Source: Chromatocurvus halotolerans (GTDB lineage Bacteria; Pseudomonadota; Gammaproteobacteria; Pseudomonadales; Halieaceae). Taken from it: 64,000 bases of DNA. Numbering within the stretch: the stretch's first letter is position 1; each line of letters starts with the position of its first letter. This document shows, piece after piece, positions 39,914 through 48,000 of the stretch. The notes under the pieces were generated by a model. That model was not told the DNA's origin and searched no databases. It saw only the letters and a list, made by a program, of their open reading frames with translations. The stretch lies in NCBI RefSeq assembly GCF_004340525.1, contig NZ_SLWX01000002.1:186001-250000 (forward strand), written 5' to 3'. Position numbers and translations under genes: made by a program.

Positions 39914-40588
39914 ATGTCTGGCATGAAAAATGTGACATCGGAGCCTGTGCTCTGGGATATCCCGGTCCGCGTTATCCACTGGGCGCTTGCCGCCTGCGTG
40001 CCTGCCGCATGGTGGACGGCTGACCAGGGCTACATGGAGCAGCACTCATGGATAGGCTATACCGTGCTGGTGCTGGTGGCGACGCGAATCGTGTGGGGCT
40101 TTGTCGGTAGCCCCCAGGCCCGCTTCAGTGACTTTCTGCGGGGTCCCCGGGCGGTCTGGGCTTACCTCCGGGGAGCGCCGTGGGAAACGCCGGGCCACAA
40201 TCCGCTGGGCGGCTGGTCATCCGTGGCGCTGTGGCTGGTGCTGCTGTCCCAGGCGGGCAGCGGCCTGTTCAACAGCGATGGCATTCTGTTTGACGGACCG
40301 TTCTACCATGCGGCGGATTCCTCCGTGACCGATTATCTGGGCAGCATTCATGAAACGGCCTTCGACGTTCTGCTCGGACTGATTGCCCTGCACCTGGCAG
40401 CGGTTGCCTACTACCAGTTCATTGCCCGCGAGCGCCTGCTCGGACCCATGTGGCGCGGTTCTGTCGAGGGTCGACACGGCACCGGACCGGCTCGGCCGTG
40501 GTGGTGGGCGACGCTGATTGCCGGGCTGTTTGCCGCCATGCTCTGGGGGGCGATCCAGCTGGCGCCGGCGCCGGTGTCCTACTGGTAA
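39914..40588 (+). CDS. Cytochrome b561-family membrane protein
   Basis: 224 residues from ATG 39914 (ATG 39923 also possible), four membrane helices. Haem-ligand histidines lie in DIPVRVIHWALAACVPAAWW, QHSWIGYTVLVLV and GLIALHLAAVAYYQF, in the pattern of diheme b561 proteins. They pass electrons across the membrane, often between quinol and a c-type cytochrome or superoxide. Coupled to the sulfur transferase gene upstream. Convergent with the reductase gene. Confidence 0.85.
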   Translation: MSGMKNVTSEPVLWDIPVRVIHWALAACVPAAWWTADQGYMEQHSWIGYTVLVLVATRIVWGFVGSPQARFSDFLRGPRAVWAYLRGAPWETPGHNPLGGWSSVALWLVLLSQAGSGLFNSDGILFDGPFYHAADSSVTDYLGSIHETAFDVLLGLIALHLAAVAYYQFIARERLLGPMWRGSVEGRHGTGPARPWWWATLIAGLFAAMLWGAIQLAPAPVSYW

Positions 40589-40628
40589 CAGCGAGAACCC
40601 CTGTTGGTTTGCTGCACAGGCAGCGCTG

Positions 40629-41600
40629 TCAGAACAGAGCGTGCTCGCCGAGTTCCTGACCGGCGAGTCCCTGGTGTCGCGTGCGCTGATAAAACGCTTC
40701 CAGCGTGTCACCGCCAAAGCTCGGCGTCGCCTCGGCAGAGTGACGGCCTGTCTCGGGGTCTATGCTCAGCATGGATTCCGTGGCGTAGAAACGTCCGATA
40801 CGCGCAAATTCCGCCTTGTCTGCCGCCGCCGATGACAGCTTTGCAAACGGCCACAGCACAGCGCCGACAACGCTGAAAAGCTGTACCGGTACGTGTGTAT
40901 AGCGCGGTGCTTTCTCATAGATGCGAAACAGCATCTCCCCCTGCTGCAGCGGGGTAATCGCCGGCCCGGGACCACCGACAGGGAGGATGGCATTGTGGGC
41001 GCCGTCGTCCTGCAGGCAATTGGCGAGAAACATGGCAAGATCGCGTTCGCTGATCGGTTTGCAGGCGGTCTGCTCGCCATCGCCAAATACGAGAAACGAC
41101 TTGCCTTGCTGGATGCGCCGGATCTGCCCCGAGAGGGATTTGAAGAACGCGGTGGGACGGACGATGCTGTAGCGCAGACCGCTAGATAGCAATTCCTGTT
41201 CGAACGCCAGCTTCGCGTGCTGGAAGGCCAGCTTCGGTGTCTGCACGCAGATAGCCGAGAGCAGGACAAAGTGGGGAATGTCCGCGGCGCGCGCCGCGGT
41301 GAGAAGATGATGATTGCACTGGTATTCCACGTGCCAGGCATCCCGGATACCGCCGCCGCGGGTTGCGAGGCAGGAATAAACGGCGTCAAAGGCGTCGCCG
41401 TCAATCCCCTGGCGGCTGATGCTGTCGCTGCTGGTAAAGTCCACCACCCTGAGAACGGCGCCCGCCAGTTCGGGCAGCGTGCCAGCGTCGGGCGACGTTC
41501 GAAGGAGGCAGGTGACCTCGCAGCCGCGGGTGAGGAGCTCTGCAACGAGCTGCCGCCCAATGTAGCCGCTGGCACCCGCGACCAGTACGCGATGGTTCAC
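40629..41600 (-). CDS. bciA: Divinyl-chlorophyllide 8-vinyl reductase-like protein (BciA type)
   Basis: 323 residues, NAD(P)-binding Rossmann start GASGYIGRQLVAELL. The C-terminal half shows blocks I associate with the BciA/plant DVR family: KPISERDLAMFLANCLQDD, LPVGGPGPAITPLQQGEML, ARIGRFYATESMLSIDPETG and GLAGQELGEHALF. BciA uses NADPH to reduce the 8-vinyl group of divinyl (proto)chlorophyllide in chlorophyll and bacteriochlorophyll synthesis. If so, the organism is probably an aerobic anoxygenic phototroph, though no other pigment gene is in this window. A generic SDR cannot be fully excluded. It lies 38 bp downstream of a cytochrome c' gene on the same strand. Confidence 0.75.
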   Translation of the reverse strand: MNHRVLVAGASGYIGRQLVAELLTRGCEVTCLLRTSPDAGTLPELAGAVLRVVDFTSSDSISRQGIDGDAFDAVYSCLATRGGGIRDAWHVEYQCNHHLLTAARAADIPHFVLLSAICVQTPKLAFQHAKLAFEQELLSSGLRYSIVRPTAFFKSLSGQIRRIQQGKSFLVFGDGEQTACKPISERDLAMFLANCLQDDGAHNAILPVGGPGPAITPLQQGEMLFRIYEKAPRYTHVPVQLFSVVGAVLWPFAKLSSAAADKAEFARIGRFYATESMLSIDPETGRHSAEATPSFGGDTLEAFYQRTRHQGLAGQELGEHALF

Positions 41601-41638
41601 GATCGTGGGTTCGTGCTGGCTGTGGGTCCCGTTGCCAC

Positions 41639-42118
41639 TCAGTACAGGTAGTCTTTCGCCTTGTACTCATCGTGACAGGCCTTGCAGGCGCCACCGGTGT
41701 CTCTGACGGCGCTGGCGATGGCCTTGCGGTCCCCGCTGCCTGCGGCTTCCTCAAGCGCCTCTGCGGCGTCTCGAAGGTCTTCGAGCTTGGCCTCGAAGTC
41801 GTCCATGTTGTCCCAGATTTCCGGTTTGGCGCGCGTCGTCCCCTTTTCCGACCCGGGCGCAAAGCCGCGCAGCAGGTCAAGATCGACGATGTCCTCGAGG
41901 TCATCCGCATAGCCCTCCATGGCGTCCTGGTCCCAGGCGGTGTCGCCCTTGACCATGGCTGCGATCGGGCCGAAGTTTGCGCCGATGAGTGCGAAAATGG
42001 ACTGACGATAGGATTGCAGCGGCTCATCTTTCACCGAATGCGCGAGAACGGCGGGTGCGCTGGCCATGATCGTCGCGAGAATGGCGACGCGACAGTGCTG
42101 TTTGGTGACGTGAAACAT
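41639..42118 (-). CDS. Cytochrome c' (class II c-type cytochrome)
   Basis: 159 residues with a signal peptide ending near APAVLA. A single C-terminal haem motif CKACH (Cys145, Cys148, His149) at the end of a four-helix bundle fits cytochrome c'. The mature protein is about 133 residues. Such proteins bind NO or CO and buffer or carry electrons. Immediately upstream of the BciA-like gene on the same strand; cotranscription is likely. Confidence 0.88.
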   Translation of the reverse strand: MFHVTKQHCRVAILATIMASAPAVLAHSVKDEPLQSYRQSIFALIGANFGPIAAMVKGDTAWDQDAMEGYADDLEDIVDLDLLRGFAPGSEKGTTRAKPEIWDNMDDFEAKLEDLRDAAEALEEAAGSGDRKAIASAVRDTGGACKACHDEYKAKDYLY

Positions 42119-42286
42119 GGATATCTACTCCCGGGTGTTTGTTGGGTGACATAACTCTAGCAGACTGACGACGCCTGTCGACCCGTGGATTCGCATGAGG
42201 GCTGCCATGGCAATGCACTGATCCCGCTCGATTCCTGCTGCGGCCGCGCGCTACACTGCAGTCTTTGCGAAACAGGGAGACTGCGG

Positions 42287-43483
42287 GTGACCCATTCGGC
42301 GAGGCCATTGGACGGTCTTCGGGTGATAGAGCTTGGCCAACTGCTGGCTGGTCCTTTCACGACAACCATTCTCGGCTATTTCGGCGCCGAGGTGATCAAG
42401 GTGGAGCCACCGGGGGGCGATCCGATTCGCGGCTGGCGAGAGGTTCGCGACGGCACCTCGCTGTGGTACCGCAGTCTTGGGCGCAACAAGAAAAGTGTGA
42501 CCCTGGATCTGAAATCCCCCCGTGGCCGCGAACTCGCCCTGCGTCTGCTCGATGATGCCGATGTGCTGGTCGAGAACTTTCGTCCGGGCGCCATGGAGGC
42601 CTGGGGCATGGGACCGGATGTCGTCAGGCAGCGCAACCCGCGGCTTATCTATACCCGGATTTCCGGTTACGGCCAGAACGGCCCCTACTCGGACAAGCCG
42701 GGCTATGCATCGGTCACCGAGGGGTTTGGCGGCTTCCGCTATATCAATGGCGAGCCTGGAAAGCCGCCTGTGCGTCCGAATATTTCACTCGGCGACACCC
42801 TGTCGGCCATTCATGCAGCGCTCGGCGTTGCACTGGCGGTGATACAGCGCCACCGCGACGACAGTGGCCAGACCATTGACGTGGCGCTGTACGAATCGGT
42901 CTTCAACCTGATGGAGGGCATGGTGCCGGAGTTCGACGGTGCCGGCGTGGTACGCGAACCGGCGGGCACGACGATAACCGGTATCGTGCCGACCAATACC
43001 TACACCTGTCGCGATGGCAAGCATGTCATCATCGGCGGAAACGGGGACTCTATTTTCCGGCGGCTGATGACCGTCGCCGGCCGGCCGGACATGGCCGAGA
43101 ACCCGGCCATGGCGCAGAACCCGGGACGCATTGTGCACCAGGCAGAAATCGATGCGGCGCTGTCTGACTGGTGTCAGCGGCATGCCGCCGCCGAAGTGAT
43201 CGCGCAGCTGGAAGCGGCGAGGGTGCCGGTGGGGCCGATTTACAGCGTGGCGGATATGCTGGCGGACCCCCACTATCAGGCGCGGGGGCTGTTCGAGCGG
43301 GTGGAGATAGACGGCAAGCCGCTGAAGATTCCGGCGATTATGCCGCGGCTGGAAAACACCCCCGGGCGCACCGAATGGCCTGGGGGGAGCATCGGCAGTC
43401 ACAACGAGGAGATCCTGCAGGGCTTGCTGTCACTCTCTGAGGAGGATCTGGCCGGGCTCCGTGCCGAGGGCGTGATCACCTGA
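42287..43483 (+). CDS. CaiB/BaiF family III CoA transferase
   Basis: 398 residues from GTG 42287 with GGAGA seven bases upstream. CoA-binding motifs are GAEVIKVEPPGGDPIRGW and KSVTLDLKSPRGRELALR; later SIGSHNEEILQGLLSL and RLENTPGR are typical. The catalytic Asp of family III normally lies in a GYDxxxQA segment; here that position reads GYASVTEGFGGFRYING, so the acid is not in its usual place. Substrate is unknown; acyl or dicarboxyl CoA thioesters are likely. Divergent from cytochrome c' (TACACT at 42252 is a candidate -10). Confidence 0.85.
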   Translation: MTHSARPLDGLRVIELGQLLAGPFTTTILGYFGAEVIKVEPPGGDPIRGWREVRDGTSLWYRSLGRNKKSVTLDLKSPRGRELALRLLDDADVLVENFRPGAMEAWGMGPDVVRQRNPRLIYTRISGYGQNGPYSDKPGYASVTEGFGGFRYINGEPGKPPVRPNISLGDTLSAIHAALGVALAVIQRHRDDSGQTIDVALYESVFNLMEGMVPEFDGAGVVREPAGTTITGIVPTNTYTCRDGKHVIIGGNGDSIFRRLMTVAGRPDMAENPAMAQNPGRIVHQAEIDAALSDWCQRHAAAEVIAQLEAARVPVGPIYSVADMLADPHYQARGLFERVEIDGKPLKIPAIMPRLENTPGRTEWPGGSIGSHNEEILQGLLSLSEEDLAGLRAEGVIT

Positions 43484-43529
43484 ATCGCACGAAAGCGCCC
43501 CCGGTCGAGGTGCCCGCCCCGCCAGTGGC

Positions 43530-44678
43530 TCAGCGACCGAGCAGGCTGCGCGCGACCAGTTCGCGCATGATCTCCGATGTCCCCCCGTAGATACGCTGTA
43601 TGCGCGCATCGGTGTAGAAGCGCGATATCGGGTATTCACTCGTGTAACCGTAGCCGCCGAACAGCTGCAGGCATTCATCGATGGTGCTGCACTGCATCTC
43701 ACAGGAGGCAAGCTTCAGCATCGCAGCCTTGTCTGCCGTCAGTTCACCGCGGCTGTACTCGGTCGCGCACTGCTCGTAAAGGGCGCGATTGAGGGCGATC
43801 TCCGTTTTCACGTCGGCCAGCTTGAAGCGCGTATTCTGGAAGCTGCTGATCGCCTGGCCAAAGGCCTTGCGCTCGCCGACGTAGTCCACCGTCAGGGCCA
43901 GCGCGCCCTCGGCCGCGGCGACAGCCTGGGCAGCGATGCCGAGGCGCTCCCGGGGGAGTTCCTGCATCATGATGATAAAGCCGCGGTTGAGCTCGCCGAG
44001 CAGCGCATCAGCGGGCAGGCGGACATCCTGGAAAAACAGCTGTGCCGTATCGGAGGCGTGCTGGCCTATCTTGTCGATCTTGCGGCTCTTCTCGAAGCCC
44101 GGCAGGTGCGCATCGACCAGGAACAGCGAGGTGCCCTTGGCGCCCTTGCCGGGGTCGGTGATGGCGGCAACGAGCACTAGGTCCGCATGGATGCCGTTGG
44201 TGATAAAGATCTTCGAGCCATTGAGCACCCACTCGTCGCCATCCCTGACGGCGTTCGTGCGAATCGCCTGGACGTCGGAGCCGGCGCCGGGCTCGGTCAT
44301 CGCCAGCGCGCCCACCGCTTCGCCGGTGACCATGCGCGGTAGCCACTGCTGCTTCTGCGCTTCGCTGCCGTGGTGAATAAGGTAGGGGGCGACAATATTG
44401 GAATGGATGCCATAACCGCTGGCAAAACCGCCAAAGCCCATGTAGGACAGCTCTTCGATCATCGCCAGCGTTACCTGCGGTGAGGTACCGGCGCCGCCGT
44501 AGGCCTCGTCGACGTCCGGGCAGAGAAGTCCCGCCGCCCCCAGCGTGTTCCAGAGGGAACGCGGGACCATGCGGTCCTCTTCCCAGGCGTCGTAGTGCGG
44601 TGCAATCTCGTGCTCGAAAGCGCGGCGCGCCATGTCACGAAACAGGGTCATCTCATCGCTGCCGATGTCCATTGTCAT
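43530..44678 (-). CDS. Acyl-CoA dehydrogenase, LCAD-like
   Basis: 382 residues. FAD-binding and substrate motifs are ALAMTEPGAGSDVQAIRTNA and KIFITNGIHADLVLV. The C-terminal signature reads RIYGGTSEIMRELVARSL: the usual catalytic Glu before GT (YEGT in MCAD) is Gly. In long-chain and isovaleryl enzymes catalysis uses a Glu in an earlier helix, and QELPRERLGIAAQA here provides that glutamate, matching LCAD. Likely beta-oxidation of long or branched acyl-CoA. Divergent from an aldehyde dehydrogenase. Confidence 0.9.
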   Translation of the reverse strand: MTMDIGSDEMTLFRDMARRAFEHEIAPHYDAWEEDRMVPRSLWNTLGAAGLLCPDVDEAYGGAGTSPQVTLAMIEELSYMGFGGFASGYGIHSNIVAPYLIHHGSEAQKQQWLPRMVTGEAVGALAMTEPGAGSDVQAIRTNAVRDGDEWVLNGSKIFITNGIHADLVLVAAITDPGKGAKGTSLFLVDAHLPGFEKSRKIDKIGQHASDTAQLFFQDVRLPADALLGELNRGFIIMMQELPRERLGIAAQAVAAAEGALALTVDYVGERKAFGQAISSFQNTRFKLADVKTEIALNRALYEQCATEYSRGELTADKAAMLKLASCEMQCSTIDECLQLFGGYGYTSEYPISRFYTDARIQRIYGGTSEIMRELVARSLLGR

Positions 44679-44840
44679 AGTGCCCGACTCCCGGATCTGT
44701 CATTGCGGTGCTGAAATTGTGTGGCAATCGAGGACCCGGCGCAACCAGCCCCCGACCTGTCCGAAGGTAATGATCGCGTGCAGCCATCGCGCCGCCCGGT
44801 CGCGTCGGGGGCAACGGCTGTCCAGCCACGCCTCGGGTGC

Positions 44841-44846
44841 TACACT
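44841..44846 (+). promoter_or_regulatory. Candidate -10 box for the aldehyde dehydrogenase-glpK pair
   Basis: TACACT, 40 bp before the ATG of the aldehyde dehydrogenase, in the 207-bp divergent gap. The same hexamer occurs upstream of mucD (16006) and the CoA-transferase gene (42252), suggesting a local preference. No good -35 is visible. Confidence 0.4.
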
Positions 44847-44885
44847 CCTGTGCAGCAACCAGCGTCATTACCTCTGGAGATACTC

Positions 44886-46313
44886 ATGCGCGACTACACA
44901 CAATTCTACATAGACGGTCAGTGGGTCGACCCGGCCACCCCGAACCCATTTGACGTGATCAACCCGGCGACAGAAGCCGTTTGCGCCAGGATTTCCCTCG
45001 GCGGCGAGGCCGATGTCAATCGCGCTGTGGCCGCGGCCCGCAAGGCGTTCGATACCTACTCGCAGACCTCACGGCAGGAACGGGTCGAATTACTCGAAGC
45101 CTGCGCTGCGGTCTACGAGAAGCGTTACCGGGATATCGCCGCGGCGATCAGCGAAGAGATGGGCGCCCCGATCACCTTCGCCGAGAAAGCACAGGCGCAC
45201 ACCGGGCTCGGCCACCTGCAGGAGGCGGCCCGGGTTCTCAAGGAGTTCTCTTTCGAGGAGAACCTCGGGGCCCACCGCGTATTCAAGGAACCGATCGGTG
45301 TCTGCGGGTTGATCACGCCCTGGAACTGGCCGATGAACCAGATCGGCTGCAAGGTCGCTCCGGCATTGGCGGTTGGCTGCACGGTGATTCTGAAGCCCAG
45401 CGAAATTGCGCCGCTGTCAGCGCGGCTCTGGGCTGAGGTCATGCACGAGGCCGGTGTCCCTGCCGGTGTGTTCAATCTGGTCAACGGCGATGGCCCCGGT
45501 GTCGGCACGCTGCTGTCCCGGCATCCGGATATCGACATGATGTCGTTCACCGGCTCCACCCGGGCGGGTACGCTGGTGGCGCAGAATGCCGCGCCGTCGG
45601 TCAAGCGCGTGACGCAGGAACTCGGCGGTAAGTCACCGAATATCATCCTCGAGGACGCGGATCTTGCTTCCGCCGTCAAGCAGGGTGTGCGCAGCATGTT
45701 CGCCAACACCGGCCAATCCTGTAACGCACCATCGCGTATGCTGGTGCCGGCGGCCAGGCTTGCCGAGGCCGAGGCGATTGCGCGTGAGGTGGCAGAGAAA
45801 GTGGTTCTCGGCGATCCGGCAGACCCCGGCACCCATATGGGTCCCGTGGTATCGCAGCTGCAGTACGATCGCATACAGGCACTGATCGAACAGGGCATCG
45901 AAGAGGGTGCGAAGCTCGTGGTCGGCGGTCCCGGCAAGCCCGAAGGCCATGAGACGGGCTACTTTGTCCGGCCGACGGTTTTCTCCGACGTGAACAATGA
46001 CATGACGATTGCCCGGGAGGAAATTTTCGGGCCGGTGCTGGTCATGATTCCCTACACGGGGGAAGAGGAGGCCATCCGCATCGCCAATGACACGCCCTAC
46101 GGCCTTGCCGGCTACGTGCAGAGCGGTGATATCGACCATGCGCGCCGGGTGGCGTCACGGATCCGCGCCGGTAATATTCACATCAACGGTGCCTCGGGCG
46201 GGTACGACGTTCCTTTCGGTGGCTTCAAGCAGTCCGGTAATGGCCGTGAATGGGGTGCGCACGGTTTCGCGGATTTCCTTGAGATCAAGGCGGTGGAAGG
46301 TTACGGGACCTGA
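44886..46313 (+). CDS. NAD(P)-dependent aldehyde dehydrogenase
   Basis: 475 residues from ATG 44886. Catalytic Cys lies in NTGQSCNAPSRM and the general-base Glu in QELGGKSPNIIL, both intact. The N-terminal TPWNWPMNQI block is the NAD-binding region. This belongs to the broad ALDH superfamily that oxidises aliphatic or semialdehyde substrates; the substrate is unknown. One base separates its stop from the glpK ATG, so the two are cotranscribed, hinting at a shared C3 metabolism (inference). Confidence 0.92.
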   Translation: MRDYTQFYIDGQWVDPATPNPFDVINPATEAVCARISLGGEADVNRAVAAARKAFDTYSQTSRQERVELLEACAAVYEKRYRDIAAAISEEMGAPITFAEKAQAHTGLGHLQEAARVLKEFSFEENLGAHRVFKEPIGVCGLITPWNWPMNQIGCKVAPALAVGCTVILKPSEIAPLSARLWAEVMHEAGVPAGVFNLVNGDGPGVGTLLSRHPDIDMMSFTGSTRAGTLVAQNAAPSVKRVTQELGGKSPNIILEDADLASAVKQGVRSMFANTGQSCNAPSRMLVPAARLAEAEAIAREVAEKVVLGDPADPGTHMGPVVSQLQYDRIQALIEQGIEEGAKLVVGGPGKPEGHETGYFVRPTVFSDVNNDMTIAREEIFGPVLVMIPYTGEEEAIRIANDTPYGLAGYVQSGDIDHARRVASRIRAGNIHINGASGGYDVPFGGFKQSGNGREWGAHGFADFLEIKAVEGYGT

Positions 46314-46314
46314 T

Positions 46315-47805
46315 ATGGCTGGCTATATTCTCGCAATTGACCAGGGCACGACGGGAACAACAGTCGCGCTGATGACAACCGACGGGACTCTGTGCGCCAG
46401 CGTCAACAATGAGTTCGAGCAGCTGTACCCTCGACCCGGCTGGGTCAGCCACCGCGTTGACGATATCTGGCGGTCGGTGCTCAAAGGCATTCGCGGCGTG
46501 CTGCGCCGTGCCGCTTGCCGGGGTAGCGATATTGTCGCTATTGGCATTACCAATCAGCGCGAGACCTCGCTGCTGTGGGACCGGCAGACCGGCGAGGCGC
46601 TGAATGACGCCGTTGTCTGGCAGTGTCGGCGCACCACGGAATTCTGTGAATCCCTGAAAGCGGCTGGCCACGAGAAACTTGTGCAGGGAAAATCCGGACT
46701 CGTTCTTGATCCCTATTTTTCGGCCAGCAAGTTCCGCTGGTTGCTGCAGCACACACCGCGTATCGCGGCGAAACTCAAGGCCGGCCGGGTGGCGGCGGGC
46801 ACGGTGGACAGTTACCTGATCTGGCAGCTCAGTGGTGGCGAGAACCACGTGACCGATGTCTCCAACGCGGCTCGCACATCCCTGATGAATCTCAAGGATC
46901 TCTCCTGGGACAGTCGGCTGCTGGACTTGTTCGAGGTGCCCGCCGATATCCTGCCGACGATACGTCCCTGCGCCGGCGATCTGGGTCGCACCCGCAACGT
47001 TCCGGGTCTGCCGGACGGTATTCCCATCACCGGTTCGGCCGGAGACCAGCAGGCCGCGCTGTTTGGCCAGGCCTGTTTTGGCGTCGGCGACGCCAAGTGC
47101 ACCTTCGGTACCGGATCGTTTATCGTCATGAACACCGGATCAGAGCGGCTGCAGTCACACTCGGGCCTGCTCACTACCGTGGCCTGGCAGCTCGGGGAGG
47201 GTGGCAAACCCGTGTACGCCCTTGAGGGCGGGGCCTTCATCTGCGGTGCGGCGGTGCAGTTCCTTCGCGACGGTCTGAAGATGATCCGCCATGCCCGGGA
47301 GGTTGAGGCGCTGGCGCGTGAGGTGAAGGACCACGGTGGGGTCGAGTTCGTGCCGGCTCTCACGGGTCTGGGTGCACCGCACTGGGCGCCTGACGCGCGC
47401 GGCCTGATCTGCGGGCTCACCCGGGGCAGCCAGCGTGGCCATATTGCGCGGGCGACGTTGGACGCCATGGCGCTGCAGAACGCGGATATCCTGCTGGCCA
47501 TGGAGAAAGACCTGGGCCGCCGCATGCGACCGCTGCGGGTGGATGGCGGGGCCTCCGCTAACAATCTGCTGATGCAGATCCAGGCCGATGTCCTGGGGCG
47601 CAAGCTGATTCGTCCGCAGCTGATCGAGACCACGGTGGCGGGAGCCTGCTATCTCGCCGGGGTGGGTGCCGGCATCTGGCGTGGAACGCGGGATATCCGG
47701 CGTATCTGGCAGGCAGGGGACGAGTTCCGGGTAACGCTGTCTGCGCAGGCGCGGCGCCGGCGGCAGGATTCCTGGCGGACGGCGCTGGAGCGGACGCTGG
47801 CCTGA
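46315..47805 (+). CDS. glpK: Glycerol kinase
   Basis: 496 residues from ATG 46315. Motifs are LAIDQGTTGTTVALM (phosphate 1), GITNQRETSLLWDR, GSAGDQQAALFGQAC and VDGGASANNLLMQIQ. It makes glycerol 3-phosphate from glycerol and ATP. No glpF or glpD is adjacent; instead it is coupled to an aldehyde dehydrogenase one base upstream. A palindromic element follows the stop codon. Confidence 0.94.
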   Translation: MAGYILAIDQGTTGTTVALMTTDGTLCASVNNEFEQLYPRPGWVSHRVDDIWRSVLKGIRGVLRRAACRGSDIVAIGITNQRETSLLWDRQTGEALNDAVVWQCRRTTEFCESLKAAGHEKLVQGKSGLVLDPYFSASKFRWLLQHTPRIAAKLKAGRVAAGTVDSYLIWQLSGGENHVTDVSNAARTSLMNLKDLSWDSRLLDLFEVPADILPTIRPCAGDLGRTRNVPGLPDGIPITGSAGDQQAALFGQACFGVGDAKCTFGTGSFIVMNTGSERLQSHSGLLTTVAWQLGEGGKPVYALEGGAFICGAAVQFLRDGLKMIRHAREVEALAREVKDHGGVEFVPALTGLGAPHWAPDARGLICGLTRGSQRGHIARATLDAMALQNADILLAMEKDLGRRMRPLRVDGGASANNLLMQIQADVLGRKLIRPQLIETTVAGACYLAGVGAGIWRGTRDIRRIWQAGDEFRVTLSAQARRRRQDSWRTALERTLA

Positions 47806-47830
47806 AGGGGTGGGGGCTTCGTAGTCCGGT

Positions 47831-47939
47831 CGGCCTCGCGGAATCCCGCTGTCGAGACATGCCGTGAACTCATCCATGAGGGCTCGGCTGCGGCCGTCCT
47901 GGCCGCAGACGGTCTCGACAGCGCGGTTCCGCGAGGCCG
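47831..47939 (+). repeat. Large nested palindromic intergenic repeat
   Basis: Outer arms 47831-47858 and 47912-47939 are 28 nt each and complementary except at two positions (CGGCCTCGCGGAATCC... against ...GGTTCCGCGAGGCCG). Inside lies a second perfect stem, CTGCGGCC-GTCCT-GGCCGCAG (47888-47908), and a small CTCAT/ATGAG stem (47869-47880). It fills most of the glpK/CNNM convergent gap. It resembles REP/BIME-type intergenic palindromes, or a terminator, but only one copy is in this window, so repeat status needs the whole genome. Confidence 0.6.
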
Positions 47940-48000
47940 CCCTTCATCCGGAGTTCGCGGCAGGATATCGGGTTGCGAGGGTCGGCGTGTGGGGCCAGCT

